A stretch of 64,000 bases of DNA from Chlorops oryzae (taxonomy: Eukaryota; Arthropoda; Insecta; Diptera; Chloropidae). Below are positions 25,290 to 38,023 of this stretch, in pieces. The DNA lies in assembly GCA_020466095.1 (NCBI GenBank), contig CM035808.1:30144959-30208958 (forward strand). The letters run 5' to 3'. The position numbers and the translations under genes are program-made. Positions within the stretch are counted from its first letter, which is position 1, and each line of letters opens with the position of its first letter. Below the pieces are notes generated by a model. That model saw only the letters and a list, made by a program, of their open reading frames with translations, did not search any database and was not told the DNA's origin.

Positions 25290-28276
25290 ATACCCAGTTA
25301 TAATTGAGAGTCACCCGCAATATGGAAGTATTGTGCCATATCACAAAATTCCTTTTCTGGGCTACTTATGAGAAAAATATCCGCATTATTAGTCATATTT
25401 TTTACTAAAAAATTTCCAATAATTCATCTAAATATTTTTTCCAGTGTATTCAATATCAATAATTCGAACCCTTACAATCTTACTTTCAAGTATTTACGGT
25501 TTTCATTTCATTTAGTTTCATTCATTTCACTTGATCAAGCGTTGATACCTACGAATTCATGAATGAATTGAGACAAAATGAGCCGGAAACACACTCTCGA
25601 GTGCTCTTCAGTTTTCGATGAGAGCCTCTCAGAACTCAGCTCAAAAATTCACTCGCGTTGAGTGCTTTTGATCACAGTTAAGGCTCTGCACAGGAAACTA
25701 CATGAGTTCGTAGAAGTTTAATTTTTACGATGCCTGAATTCAATATAAATCCAAAACATATATTCATATCCGCCCAATTCACCTTCAATAATTTTGTATC
25801 TAAAATTAGCTTCAGGCATTTTGTACTTCCGTTTCCGCTATTAGATCAATGCAATTAGAATGAGAATTTGATGCACAAAAACCAATTGCTTTGAACCTTA
25901 ATCAAACGGACTAACTCGTTTGACGCAAAATCCGGCAGATGGTTACCCTTTATGGAAAGGAAAATTCAATTTGATTTCAAAACGATAGAGAAAGCTACTT
26001 ACGACTATGGCAACGGAAGTCCTCTCTTATGGATTCGCACGCAAAAAATAGAAGACGGGAATGGAAAGCACCCAGCACACACATAAAGAGAAGAGAGAGA
26101 AGAGAGAGAGAGATTGAGACACCTCAGACCTTTGCAATCATATCCAGTTGCACACTTGCAGTCACATCACTAAACGTTTGAATGGCGGAATTCGAAGAAG
26201 CCGAAAAGTCAATTCGATTTGGCAAAAAAAGAAGAAAAAAAGCCGACAGTGTAGACCTTTTTTGAAGGCCTTTGAATTTCCGTTTGACGTTGCTTTTTTC
26301 GATGCCAACGAAAGTTTCCACCGAGTACGTGGAACTTTCACGTTAAAACGTAAAAATGCGCAACATTTTGTGGACTCTCGTAGAGGTGGAAAAACGGAAA
26401 TTGTTACGGAAATTTCAAAACTCACTTAAGGGAGTTGCTTCTCCGTTTTTTGATTTTTTTGTTTTGATGCGCTGTATTTGTGGATAACCGATCCGATCAC
26501 TCCATTCCGTACAGCTTTATAGAATGTTTAAAACATTATTTTTTCCAACCAGCTGACGTTGGAAGCATTCAAAATATTTTAAAATTATCTCCTTTATTTC
26601 ATTCAAATAAAAAATACAATTCAATTATTTATAAAGTATCTGTAAATAGTGAGAATTCTATTTGAATTAAACTTAAAAATGTTCAGGGAATTGATTCCGG
26701 CTGCCTATATTGTTTGTTGGCTGCATTTATACAAGTGCCTTAATGTATGCAAGGAAATTTTATTTTCGCAAACAATTTTCATTTAATTCAATTTATAGAT
26801 AAGTTCTCTCTTCATTTGTATTTCCTTTTCATTTTCATTTTTCCATTCCGCTATTTTCCGTTCAATTTTTTAGTCATTTCATCATCGTCCGTAATTTCAT
26901 CGCCCGTAAAAACAAGAACACATTTTAAAAACATACAAATATATTATATTTCAAAAACCTTTGCAACTTTTTAATCGATCGAGAAAAACATTAAAAGTTG
27001 TGGTTGCCTTTTAAGCCGCAAGAATCCATTAGGCCTAAAAAAAAATTTTGTTAATTTTATTATTTGACATTCATTTACCGATTGTGCTGTCAACAATCGA
27101 GCGCCGAAGCGAATTCCACGCAATCATTTTAAATTCAATTTGCAAGCCAACGAAAACAGACACGCAGGCACACACACGCACACACACACGCACGTATGGA
27201 CTTACATCTTCCTTGCGGACAACATCAATCAATTTTGAAAAGCTTTTCGACAGCATTTTTAACACTCATTTGCCTGGAGAATTTAAGCCTCAATTTACAT
27301 ATGTAAATACATATAAATTATTGAAAGGAAAGTGCGAAATTTTAAAATGTACTTTCCATTTTTGAATGTCAAGCTCGTCACTTTTGTTTGAAGTGGGCCA
27401 TAATTTTATGGTCAGATGGAATTTTTGTGATCTCCCAATTTAAAAAAATCGTATTAATTATGACTGGGGCAAACAGAAAATATTTAAATGCAGTACCCGA
27501 AGATATCAAAGACCACCATGCAAATGTCGAAGTTGAAGCTTTCTATGATTGTTTGTAAAGCTCCCAAAGACGCAAATTGTGAAGGAAAAAATTTATTTCC
27601 ATTCTGAAAAGATTTTTCAAATATTGCCTTTCAAAGTGGCTTACAACGTTACATAATTTTGTAAGTGTATTTTGAGATTGCTATGAGTTTTATTATAAAT
27701 CAGCGAATGTATTGAAACGATTTTATTGATACCTTGTGATAGGTTAGATGAACGATTAAAGCAAAAATATTACCTATTAATGTGAGAATAAAATATATTT
27801 TAAATGAGTGTTATTCTGATGTGATGATGTGATGTCTGATAACGTTACAAGAAAAAATTTGTAAACGATTCTGTGCGAATTTTGTTTAAGCTTTAAAGGA
27901 ATTTGCATATTTCGTCTTATATTTAATATTCTAATACATATTTTAAGTGTACCAAATATGTGGACGAAAACCAGGGTTGTCATAGAATCCGATAGCTGTC
28001 GGAATTGGAATTTTAGTCGACTGAGTTTCCATATACATATATCTGATAGGCAGCCGGATAAAATAGGGTTCTGTGCAACTAAGAACCGATAACGGTTCCG
28101 ATTCAAATCCAAAAAAGACAAAATTTTTATATTCTGTATGAAATTTCGATCAGTTTTAATTCCAATTCCGACAGTTATCGGATTCTGTGACACCCCTGAA
28201 TAGCTTTTGATAACAATTTTGACTTTTTTTTTAAGGAAAAGGAAGTGTAATTTATCAAAATTGCAACAAAAAAAGT
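25290..28276. other. Gene-free stretch upstream of the SBSPON-like exons
   Basis: It holds an (AG)n tract at 26088-26116 and a CA-rich microsatellite at 27160-27196. Upstream exons of the gene ending at 30353 should lie in or before this stretch, but none could be supported by eye. Confidence 0.5.
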
Positions 28277-28747
28277 TTGAATTCAAATTATAATAATAAA
28301 CCTGTTTTTGAGGATTTCGTTTCGCGAAAAATCAATATATTTATGCAGGAGCTCCACCACTTCTGCCTCATCTTCGGCATCCTTGTTGGAGTCTCGCTGG
28401 GGTTGTTGTTTGATATAAAAGGCAGAAAGTCCCCGAATATCGATCAAGGGTTCCTATGTGGTTAATATTCACTGATTCAGCTATAAAAATATATTTGAAA
28501 AATATACTTCATATAAATCAAACTAATCTTCTTTTTCATTGATTAGTGCACTCAAATCATGGTTCTCATTTTAGATTTGACTCTGAGAAGGCAAAATAAG
28601 ATAAACCCTTCCAGTTATTCACTGTACTCTGGTACTTCCGTCAATAAAGAATCGATCTTTTAACCCCCTGAAATATTTTCAAGCATTTTAGGACTTTAAA
28701 TTTTCAATAAAAAACTAACCTTTAATTTTATTTTTCTCTTCTTGCAG

Positions 28748-30353
28748 ATACTGCGTAGAGTTTGAGGTCTTGAAAGCATCCAAAGCATGCCATAAACTTC
28801 CACCGTACAATTTAATGCTAGAAGGTAAGTGAAAATAATTTTTAATTTATTTTTTCTTCGAACTTTTTCAATTCGGGATTTGCTTCGATCGTATTTTCGA
28901 TGCCTTTTAAGTGAACACGTACCTCCATTTCCTAGAACGAAATAAATTAACGTTCGCATTTATTGAATGGCTTCCGTTTTTAATGGTTTTTCCGTTGAGT
29001 CAAATATTATTAGAATTTCTTGGCTTCTGGTACATTTACCAGATTGTTGCGTATATATGTATGTATTTCACACATTACCCTTTCATTGATCGATTCAGTC
29101 TTCTTGTGAACTCAGCTATTTATTAATGGGACTATGTATGTCAGAGGGTAACCTCGCATTTCTTCCCATGTAGCTACTTATGTATATTGGCCTTTCCTTT
29201 CCATTCCCCCCCTGTCGACCTTTTTCAGACCTTGTTCCCCCTATAAGAACACGAAATAATTAAGGGTGTTATAGTCAGCTGTATATTTTTATATATTTAT
29301 ATGAGGTATGCCTCAAAACCACGCCTGGGGATTTTCTGACCACAAAGGAGCCTCATATACCAGCAAGTTGTGAGATTTTTATAACAGACCCTAGTACTGG
29401 AGGTACCCCTAAAAATGATCGGATCAATCTCATTTCTGATTTTGTTCTTTCTCATGTCTCGCATCTCGTACGCATGCCAAATTTTTTGCAAATAGCTCAA
29501 CTCCTTCGGAAAAAACCTTTTTACAGATATGTAGATAGGCGGGCGGATATTCGGAAGGTAATGGCAAGATAGAACTTTCTGGCAACGCTGACCATGTCTG
29601 CATTGTCTATCTCGAGGGTCGGGTATAAGTATCAGTACCATGAGATTGTAAAAGATGTTCACATTTCCTTAGCGACAACTAATTTAGACCATAACATTCC
29701 ATTAGAGCCTTAACTAGACTAATTAAAGAGCATCTTTTGAATTTATCTATCTTCTCAACCTTTTCGATGTAAGCCTTTATAAAATTTATTTCCACCAAAC
29801 ACATTAAAAAAAATATTTCTCCTTTTTATTCCTTTCAGGTGATCGCATAATTGTACGTTGCGATCTAGAGGCTCTTTTGCAGGATACAACACCGCCAGCA
29901 AATCATGATAGCCTTGATTTCGGTAACGGCAAAAAGCATAATTATAACAACAATAACAACAACAACAACAGCGCTAACAAAACATTAGCGGCAAATCAGA
30001 AGAACAAGAATCTTGAGATTACAAACAATTCCGCACTCGGCGATGATGAAAACGAGCAGGATCCCGATGATATGGACGATATAAATATGATCGATAGTAG
30101 CGACGATGAGAGCAGCGAAGAGATCGATGATTATAATTCTCCACCCCTCAAGATAACATCCACCACCACAACAACAACAACCACAACGACGTCATCGCCA
30201 GACTCGACAATCTATCATTGTCGTGGTGAAGGTTTACCGGGGCGAACCACACGATGGAGTGCCTTGCCAGCGCCATCTTGCCGTGGTAAATGGCTACGTT
30301 TGACCATTGGCGCTCCCAAGAAATGCACACACTCGCAATTCATATTCGTCTAA
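28748..30353 (+). CDS. SBSPON/RPE-spondin-like secreted protein, last two exons (5' exons not found)
   Basis: Two exons, 28748-28824 and 29839-30353, join in frame (acceptor TTGCAG|A, donor GAAG|GTAAGT, acceptor TTTCAG|GT). They encode YCVEFEVLKASKACHKL, then EGDRIIVRCDLEALL and, at the end, CRGEGLPGRTTRWSALPAPS and CRGKWLRL. This matches what I recall as the C-terminal region of somatomedin-B and thrombospondin-1 domain proteins, so the protein is probably extracellular. Between the conserved blocks is a long low-complexity insert: poly-Asn, an acidic DDENEQDPDDMDD region and poly-Thr. The somatomedin-B and TSP1 exons should lie upstream but I could not identify them, so the start is unknown. 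Confidence 0.65.
29258..29630 (-). mobile_element. DINE-1/Helitron-like non-autonomous element
   Basis: On the minus strand it begins ACTTATACCCG, continues with the CCGCCCGCCTATCTACAT tract and the segment GAAGGAGTTGAGCTATTTGC, and ends TATAACACCCTTA. The internal block ACCTCCAGTACTAGGGTCTG is shared with the copy at 31291-31897. It lies in the intron of the SBSPON-like gene. Confidence 0.65.
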
Positions 30354-31290
30354 AGCGGCATAAACACGTTTTCAAATCTCGACTCGGATAGCAAATTTTA
30401 TGAGAGTCAATCGCACTAAATTTAAGAAAATTTCTTTTCAATTCATCGGAAATTCCTCTTAGTCCAAGCACATGCATTTCATTCAAAGAAATTCTTCCAC
30501 GCCCCAAAAAAAAAAAAAAAAAAACAAAAAGAGGAAAAGAATTTCCATTTAAATTGTTCGCTAAAATCACTGAAATTTATGTTGAAACACACAAAAACAC
30601 AACAAAATCATCTCGTGCACCCAACTCATATTCATCTTTAAATATACACACACAAGTATGTATCTAGGATTAAGTCCTTAATTATAGATAATTAAGGGGA
30701 AAAATAATAAGCTGCAAGTATAAGCAAGTCGTCAAAAGTTGTAAAATTCCAGAAATGAGTAACATTCATATTTTCTGTAATGGCAGAAATACTTAAAAAA
30801 AAAATATATAGACCGAGAGAATCTAAAATATGGGCTTTTTTCCAATCAACTGTTCCAAAAACAACAATAAGTAAGCTGTAATCATTCCATTTATTAGTTG
30901 GATGTTTGATTTGCCGGATGTTCGAGCAATTAATTTTTGGAATGTTTCAAGGACATTTTGCCTATGGTGTGAGCAAAGCTTGAGTAAAATCCGGTCTAAA
31001 GGTAGACGATTTTAAGACAAAAAATTCGTGTAAATACCTTAAAACATTTACCTAATTTTGAAATGAAAATTAAATCACTACTAGGGCATTATACAGGTGT
31101 GACTTCCGCCCCTTTGGTGATATGAAGCGAAAATTGTACAGCCATATATCAATCTTTCATCTTCTTGAACAAATTTCTTCTTGATCTTGAGTGATCTTGA
31201 CGGCTTGAAAAATGTAACCTTTACATAACCATAAAAAGCCTAGAAACATTTTGCTAGAATTACATCACTTAAGTGCTCTCGATGTGCGTT
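30354..31290. other. 3' flank of the SBSPON-like gene
   Basis: Includes the presumed 3' untranslated region with a poly-A tract near 30507-30525. I see no gene here. Confidence 0.5.
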
Positions 31291-31897
31291 TTTTATACCC
31301 GACACACTCTGTGTCGAGGGTAGATTGCGTTTGTGCAGCCGAGATAGAACATACAAATATATATAGAAATGATCAGCGCCACCAGGAGATTCGATTTAGG
31401 CATGCCCGTCTGTATGTCTGTCTGTATAGAGTTTTCTTATCGAAGGAGTTGAGCTATCTTGACGAAATTTGGTATTCGTTCTCGCGGCTACATGAGTAAG
31501 AACAAGTTCGAGAATGGACCCAATTGGATCATTTTTAATGGTACCTCCAGTACTAGGGTCTGTCACCAAAATCCCAAAAACTGACCCAAAATCAGAATAT
31601 TTCAATTTAATTTGAAATTTGAGCTTATATAATAGCTTCCGATGAAATTTTCATAACTTGCAAAAGTGGTTTTGGCAAAATGGTGGTTTTCATAAAGAAG
31701 ATATCGTCATATAAGGCCGTTATTGTCTTGAAAATCTCCCATAACATAGCGGCTCGACTGTACAATATACAAAACAGTACTGCGGCGCGAACACTTTGTC
31801 CTAATGATCGCTGTCTCAATGACTAACCCTAGCTAACCCTTTATCTGTGTCGGGTGTTGTATTTTCAGGTTCGCCTTACTATAACACCCTTACTTGT
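31291..31897 (+). mobile_element. DINE-1/Helitron-like non-autonomous element
   Basis: Begins TTTTATACCCGACACACTC, carries the ATATATAGAAATGATCAG motif and the GTCTGTATGTCTGTCTG tract typical of dipteran DINE-1 relatives, and ends AACACCCTTACTTGTT. It shares an internal block with 29258-29630 and the head motif with 56313-57217. Confidence 0.75.
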
Positions 31898-32106
31898 TAT
31901 AGTTCGGGGAATCCCCTTTATATATTTTGAAATGTTTAGGTTTCTAATCATTCGTCGATCATCGATTAATTGCATAACCTTTTCTAAGATCGTAATACTT
32001 GTGGGTCGAGCGCCGGTATAATGCAGGTTTTTTTTCACTCTTCCTAACTATGCTTAAAAGATCTAAATAATGATAATAATAAAATATTTTGTTTGTCATT
32101 GAAACC

Positions 32107-32143
32107 TATAAAAACGTCCACAGCGCTGTAGAGCATCTCATTT
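32107..32143 (+). promoter_or_regulatory. TATA box and initiator of SVWC gene 1
   Basis: TATAAAAA at 32107-32114 and TCATTT at 32138-32143 are spaced as in a standard insect core promoter (about 33 bp from the first T to the A of the initiator). The start site would be about 32140, giving a leader of roughly 490 nt unless it is spliced. Confidence 0.5.
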
Positions 32144-32627
32144 GAGTGCTTCGGCCACACTGAATCGTACTCAACAAGCAAAAATTCGCGCAGGACCCAA
32201 CACTTCGATTGCGGCTTTTGTTGGAACTGATAAGCTCATTTCGCGCAAGAGAGCTAATATACACAATAATTGTTTCATTACAGAAGCATATTTTTATTTA
32301 TTTTCATCTTAAATCTATGCACGAGAACCGCTTGGCGAGAGCTTGGCACACTTTGCCACGCAAAGACGCTGCCATTGGCAATCAGTCAGGGTTCGAGCAC
32401 CGCGAAAAACATACCAAGACAGAATTCAAAGCACGGTCTTCTAACGAATAACAAATTGAAAAATTGTTTCAAATAAAAAAAAAAAAAAGAATTATTTACA
32501 AAAAAAAAAAAAAAAAAAAAAGAAAAGAGAAATAAAAGTTCGACTGATAAGGACGTGTGGATTAGTCATTTGTCGTATTAAAAATTACAAGTGAAAAAAG
32601 TGCCGATCGTGGCTGATAAAGCGCAAA

Positions 32628-33257
32628 ATGCTTAAGCGAATGTTATCAATAAAGTGTTTCCTAATAATCTGCTACATTTGTCAGCACTTTGCGAAAGCTA
32701 TACCCTTTCGAAGTATGAAGATTTTCGTCGTCCTAAGGCCCCAAAGGTCATTTTAATAATTTCCTTTTCGCCATTTCCGTTAGGTCGCTACTACGGCATG
32801 AGATGTACAGATAAAGATACCGGAAGGGAATTGTATGTCGGTGAATCTTTTACACGTCCGGGACTATGCATACGCGTACAGTGCTTAGGGAGCTTACAAC
32901 TCTGGGAGGACAGGTATAAATCGTGCCTAACAATAATAAAAATCCTACACATATATGATTTTTTTTTTTTTTTTTCATTCTTTAACAACACAAAAAAATA
33001 GATGTCAAGTGCCAAAGCTTGATGGTGAATGCTCGACAATTCCGCCGGCTAATGAATTCTTGGATTATCCACATTGCTGCCCATTGTATCAGTGCAAAAA
33101 GTATACGAAAATTCGTACCGGCCGAAGTGAGGAAACACGCACCTACGATCATTATGGCATGCTGCATAAGACCAGTATAACACAAATCTTTGAAATTCGA
33201 GATCTAATGACTGGCAAGGGATCAGGAGAGCCGCCGAAAACGCAATTTGAAATTTAG
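32628..33257 (+). CDS. SVWC (Vago-type) secreted protein 1, 156 aa, with C-terminal tail
   Basis: Exons 32628-32712, 32784-32913 and 33002-33257. The first junction is phase 1 (CGAA|GTATGA, TTAG|GT), the second phase 2 (ACAG|GTATAA, ATAG|A). The first exon is a signal peptide (CFLIICYICQHFAKA). The mature domain has the eight-cysteine SVWC pattern: GMRC, RPGLC, RVQC, EDRC, DGEC, PHCC, YQC. Unlike the other cluster members it continues about 50 residues past the last cysteine with a charged tail (from KKYTKIRTGRSEE to QFEI). It is inferred to be a secreted signalling or immune protein. Synteny suggests one of the small SVWC genes near Drosophila sev, but I do not assign a symbol. Confidence 0.85.
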
Positions 33258-36200
33258 AAAAAGAAAATATTTCATCTTACACACAGTGAACCCTCCCATC
33301 AGCGATCACCTTTATCAGTAGGCTGCCCTTCTTCAGCGGACAAAATAATTTAAGTGCTAAGGATAATTATTTAAAAGAAATTTAAGAGGAAAAAAATACT
33401 TAAAAATCTTAAGTCAAATGCCTTTATTTAATGTGGAATATGATTTTTTTTCTTCTTAATTATTATTGTAAATATAATTGAAAATATCTAAATCAAAAAC
33501 TGAGAAGATTTATTCAATTTTAATTGAACATGACATAATAGATTTCATCATAAGCCAAAAAGTCTTGTGGCTTCTAGAAATTCTCTTTTGCCCACATTGC
33601 AAAGACATTGTGAATTCGCAGAAGAAGATAATCGTCGCAATATTTTCGAAGACAGCATGTCTCACTTTAGATAAGCTTAGGATGGAAGTCATTAAAAAAG
33701 AAATTGTATACGAAAACAATTCATTGGAATCAAGAATAAAGTTGACAACAACTGTTCTTCTCTATCGTATGTAAACATTTATTAGACAAAGAACGCAATA
33801 AAAAGATAATCGCCATATATGTATGTACATATATACAAATATGCATATATTAAAATCGTGTTAATAAATAATAAACATTGCATAAATAGAAAACAACAAA
33901 TCGAAATCGAAAATCCAATTCGCGGTCAGCGGTCAAAACCGTTTGTTTAAATGGCACTTTGGTTTAATTCATATAGTATAATTCCATAAAAATAGAAATA
34001 AAATTTTGTTGCGCGATATGTGTAAAAATAAACTACAGTAGAAATCGGTTATAACGATACCGCTTATAACAATTATCGGTTATGAGCGATGAACATTTTA
34101 GGTAAAGTTTGGTTCGCTATTCGAATTCTTCTTTGTTTCTGTTACCGGATATAGCGATTATCGGTTATAACGATGGATTTTTGCTGGTCCCTTCGACATC
34201 GTTATAACTACGGTGACCACCATATCTGTTTTTAGCAGAGGGTTCTGTTTTTTAGGCGCTTCTTCTGCGTAATTATTTTTAGTGGAAAATAGTGAAAATG
34301 TCCAAATTCGATCTTTATTATCCTTGGACCGATTGAAAGGTCCGTTCTGTAACAACCTCGTAAAATATTTAAATAAACTAAGTTGAAGACTAAAAAAAAA
34401 TATTTTTGCTCTGTTTTTTCAATTTCAATTTATGGTCACCGTAGATATAACCGACTTTCACTCAATTGCATTGACAGAATGGTAAAAATGGAGGAAATGC
34501 CGCCCACCGGCCTAAATCAAAAGAAAGACCTTCATAAAAATCGAAATATTATTTGGCCACCAAGGCGGCTGCCCCCGTTTACCATCCCCCCTCACTATAC
34601 TACTGCTCAGATGCGCGTCACCTCATGTGAAAAATTGCATACGAAAGCCATGTTATCGATTATATAGCAACATTATAATTTAAAATTAACGGACAATGAA
34701 ATACATAGAAAGTGACGTACAATTGCGGATACGTAAAACTCTAAAATCGGAATTTTTTTTAAAACCCCGTCTATATAGGACGCAATGAGTTGCTTCAACT
34801 CCAACTTTTGTGTTGCGTTTGTGTTACGTGGGTGAGCCACAGCCAATAAGCTTAAAACTTGGCCGATCGCGCATTGTTGCAAATTTATGACACGAATAAT
34901 ATTATTCACATGTCGTCATATGAACATTAACTGACGTTTGCTGACGATTGCACGATTGGTCAGCGCTCCGACATCGCACAATCATTGAGGATACTCGTCG
35001 CGCGCCACTCTGCGTTTTACGTCATGCGTTGCGTTTTGCGTCCTATATAGACGAGGCTTTAGTAGAATACGTAAATTTATATCCTATCGATATGTGTCAT
35101 ATCGATATACACCGAGATTTCAAAGTACCTCTGGTACTGGATACTTTGTCATTGACTCCCTTATAACATGGGTTTGATTTAGCTTATAACCAAGATTTTG
35201 ACGCTTGGTGGCTGCCTTATAACCTAGATTTAGCGTATAAGCTAGATTTATACGTGCGCACCCGTTACTCAGTAACGAACACACATAGTTTGCTGCAGCT
35301 CTAGCTTGCAATTGAAGTCAGTTCGCGAAAACTCGGAGAACGTGTAAAACGAGGGAGAAATATTTATTCGAGGTATGTAAGTGTAGACTAGTTTTCCGTT
35401 CGACAACGAACGATTTTCATATATTAAAAGCGTTGCTGGCACGTTTTCCAGTTTGTATTTTTAGTTTTTCAAGTGCAAAGTGCGGCATTTAAGGTTTGCC
35501 AAACGAAAGAAAATTTTCCGTTTTTGAGGTTAGTTCTCGTCTTTTGACAACTGCGAATTGCCATACATATGCGTTGATGCCGGCGTCGACGTATTTTGTA
35601 GCTTGGCGTCATTCTGTGATCATTGTTTCTTCTTCTTTTGAGTGTTTTATTTCGTATTGTCTTCTGAACATGCTTGAAATATGTTTTAATAAGGTCCGCA
35701 ATATTTAGGGTTCAATCAATTTCAATGGGGAATGCTTCTTTTCGCGCCAAAAGCAGACTTAAGCCAGTTTTCCCTTTTGAGCCGCTTTAACCTTCGCAAT
35801 GACTCATGGTGTGTATATAAATATATACATATATATATATATATATAGTTGATTAGAATAGGATTTTGCATCATAACATGAAATGTCGAACCTAAATTTG
35901 GTCATAAGTGGAGGAAGCGTCTTAAGTTATGAAACACTAATGAGGAAACAACTACAGTTGAATTTTTGGCTGTTGGAAATAGAATAATGGATAAAAATCA
36001 TTGCATCAGAATTTGATTTTTGTTCTAAAAGCGTGTAAACAATAGTATTCGCATAATTGACATTGTCTTTCAGGAAACTGCTCTCCAGTACTTGAAAATC
36101 CCCCTCAAAAGATACATTTTTTTGGTCTTATGATTTTTATGCGAATTTCTAACACTGCATTTGAAACATCTTGATGAATGCTTTCTATCGTTGCTTGTTC

Positions 36201-36978
36201 AAATCGCTTATTGATCCCTGCTAAAACACTGACGTCAAACTTAATAAATTCATAATAAAGCCCATAGCATAAGTAAAACATAAAGTTATTTATAGAGTCC
36301 TTTTTATGTACCTATTCCTCTATCGGCGTTTGTGACGTTTGAGTATCGCCCGCCTTTAAATATTCGTGCGTACTGTATGTATTACGAAATACCTGAGCGG
36401 CAGACGTCAATGCTTTCATGCATGTGCATCTGCGTGCATTGAGTCTTGTGAAACCTCCCTTCTACAAACAAATGTCACAGCTGTTCAAAGGACGCTCGCC
36501 AGTCGCCACATAAAGGCAGTGAGTTCGAAGAAGGTCGTTTTGTGAAGCGTGCGTAGTGCGGTTGTTCTTTTTCTAGTAACATAACTATTACCGTCTATAT
36601 AACTGATTTAATATAGGAAGTATAACTTCCTTCAATTAAAAGTATTGTGTTAAAATACTCATATCCTTTATGCAACGCACACTAACAATCACTTTCAACT
36701 CGAATTTGTGTTTGCTTCCGTCTCCGCTAATAAAACCCATTGAAATTGAACAGACTGAAGACTTCATCGTTTTGTGAGAGAGTTTTCAATAATTAGAAGC
36801 AATTGTTACGCCCGCCCTCTCTTTGGTCCAGCCATTTAAAACAAGAATCAATCGCTAACTATAACAGGGTAAGCAACGCTAAGGATAAAGGGAATCTTAT
36901 TCAGATTAATCTAAACTCTACACAATGCGCACAACATAATAGCACTGACTATAATTCTCTTCTAATTTAAAAATATTA
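33258..36978. other. Intergenic stretch between SVWC gene 1 and Ran
   Basis: No gene is supported. The region 34036-34212 and 35160-35270 contains several GGTTATAACGAT / CTTATAAC motifs. The left one begins TACAGTAGAAATCGG, resembling a decayed pogo/Tc1-type terminal repeat, but no matching right end is clear. A plus-strand open stretch at 33478-33774 lies in the 3' flank of SVWC gene 1 and lacks any protein signature. Confidence 0.45.
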
Positions 36979-37223
36979 GGGATATTCACAATGAAGGTGG
37001 AATTCTGTCGGAAAATGTCTACAACTGAATATTTTCGATTATAGTTCGTCACGCACTGGGGGAAAAAGGTCCGGTTTTCACATATTCACTCAAATATAAC
37101 CAAATTTTTAACTAATCCGTGCAAACCGGGTGTTTTTCCCCAGTGCGTAACGAAATAAAATCAAAAATATTCCGACGTCGACATTTTCCGACAGAATTCC
37201 GCCTTCCTTGTGAAATACCCCTC
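36979..37223. mobile_element. Inverted-repeat MITE just upstream of Ran
   Basis: Two arms of about 95 bp, GGGATATTCAC to CACGCACTGGGG and the complement ending GTGAAATACCCC, face each other around a short centre. TTA flanks both sides (36976-36978 and 37224-37226), as in Harbinger-like elements. The right end is only about 75 bp from the Ran ATG, so it lies in the Ran leader or core promoter. Confidence 0.75.
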
Positions 37224-37300
37224 TTAACTGAATTTACAATTCGCTCTTCTCGAAATAGTTTCACGAAAAGGATCCATCGGGCATAAACAACGCATATAAA

Positions 37301-38023
37301 ATGGCTCAAGAAGCAGATATTCCGACATTCAAATGTGTGCTCGTCGGCGATGGTGGTACCGGAAAAACGACATTCGTCAAACGTCACATGACCGGTGAAT
37401 TCGAAAAGAAATACGTAGCTACATTGGGTGTTGAGGTCCATCCTTTAATCTTTCATACAAATCGCGGTGCCATACGTTTCAATGTATGGGATACTGCTGG
37501 TCAGGAGAAGTTTGGCGGCCTCCGTGATGGTTACTACATTCAAGGACAGTGCGCTGTCATTATGTTCGATGTAACATCGCGTGTCACCTACAAAAATGTG
37601 CCCAACTGGCATCGAGATTTGGTACGAGTATGTGAAAATATACCAATAGTTCTATGTGGCAACAAAGTCGACATTAAAGATCGTAAAGTAAAGGCTAAAG
37701 CGATTGTATTCCATCGTAAAAAGAATCTACAGGTAAATACACATACATAGTTGCATTTCTCGATAGATAATAATGTTGGATCACACGAATTATGTATTTG
37801 TTTTCAGTACTACGATATATCTGCCAAGTCGAATTATAACTTCGAGAAGCCATTCCTGTGGCTAGCACGAAAACTTGTCGGTGATCCCAATTTGGAATTC
37901 GTCGCAATGCCCGCACTTCTACCGCCCGAAGTCAAAATGGATAAAGACTGGCAATTACAAATTGAACGCGATTTACAAGAGGCGCAAGATACCGCGCTGC
38001 CCGAGGAGGATGAAGACTTGTAA
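37301..38023 (+). CDS. Ran: GTP-binding nuclear protein Ran, 215 aa
   Basis: Exons 37301-37732 and 37808-38023, phase 0, donor CTACAG|GTAAAT, acceptor TTTCAG|TAC. Ran is the GTPase whose nuclear/cytoplasmic GTP gradient drives importin/exportin transport and spindle and envelope assembly. All family motifs are present: P-loop GDGGTGKT (residues 16-23), switch I with [10 protein letters not shown], switch [13 protein letters not shown], the guanine motif NKVD, SAK, and the acidic C-terminal tail EEDEDL. Length and sequence are near identical to Drosophila Ran. The gene is intact. Confidence 0.98.
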
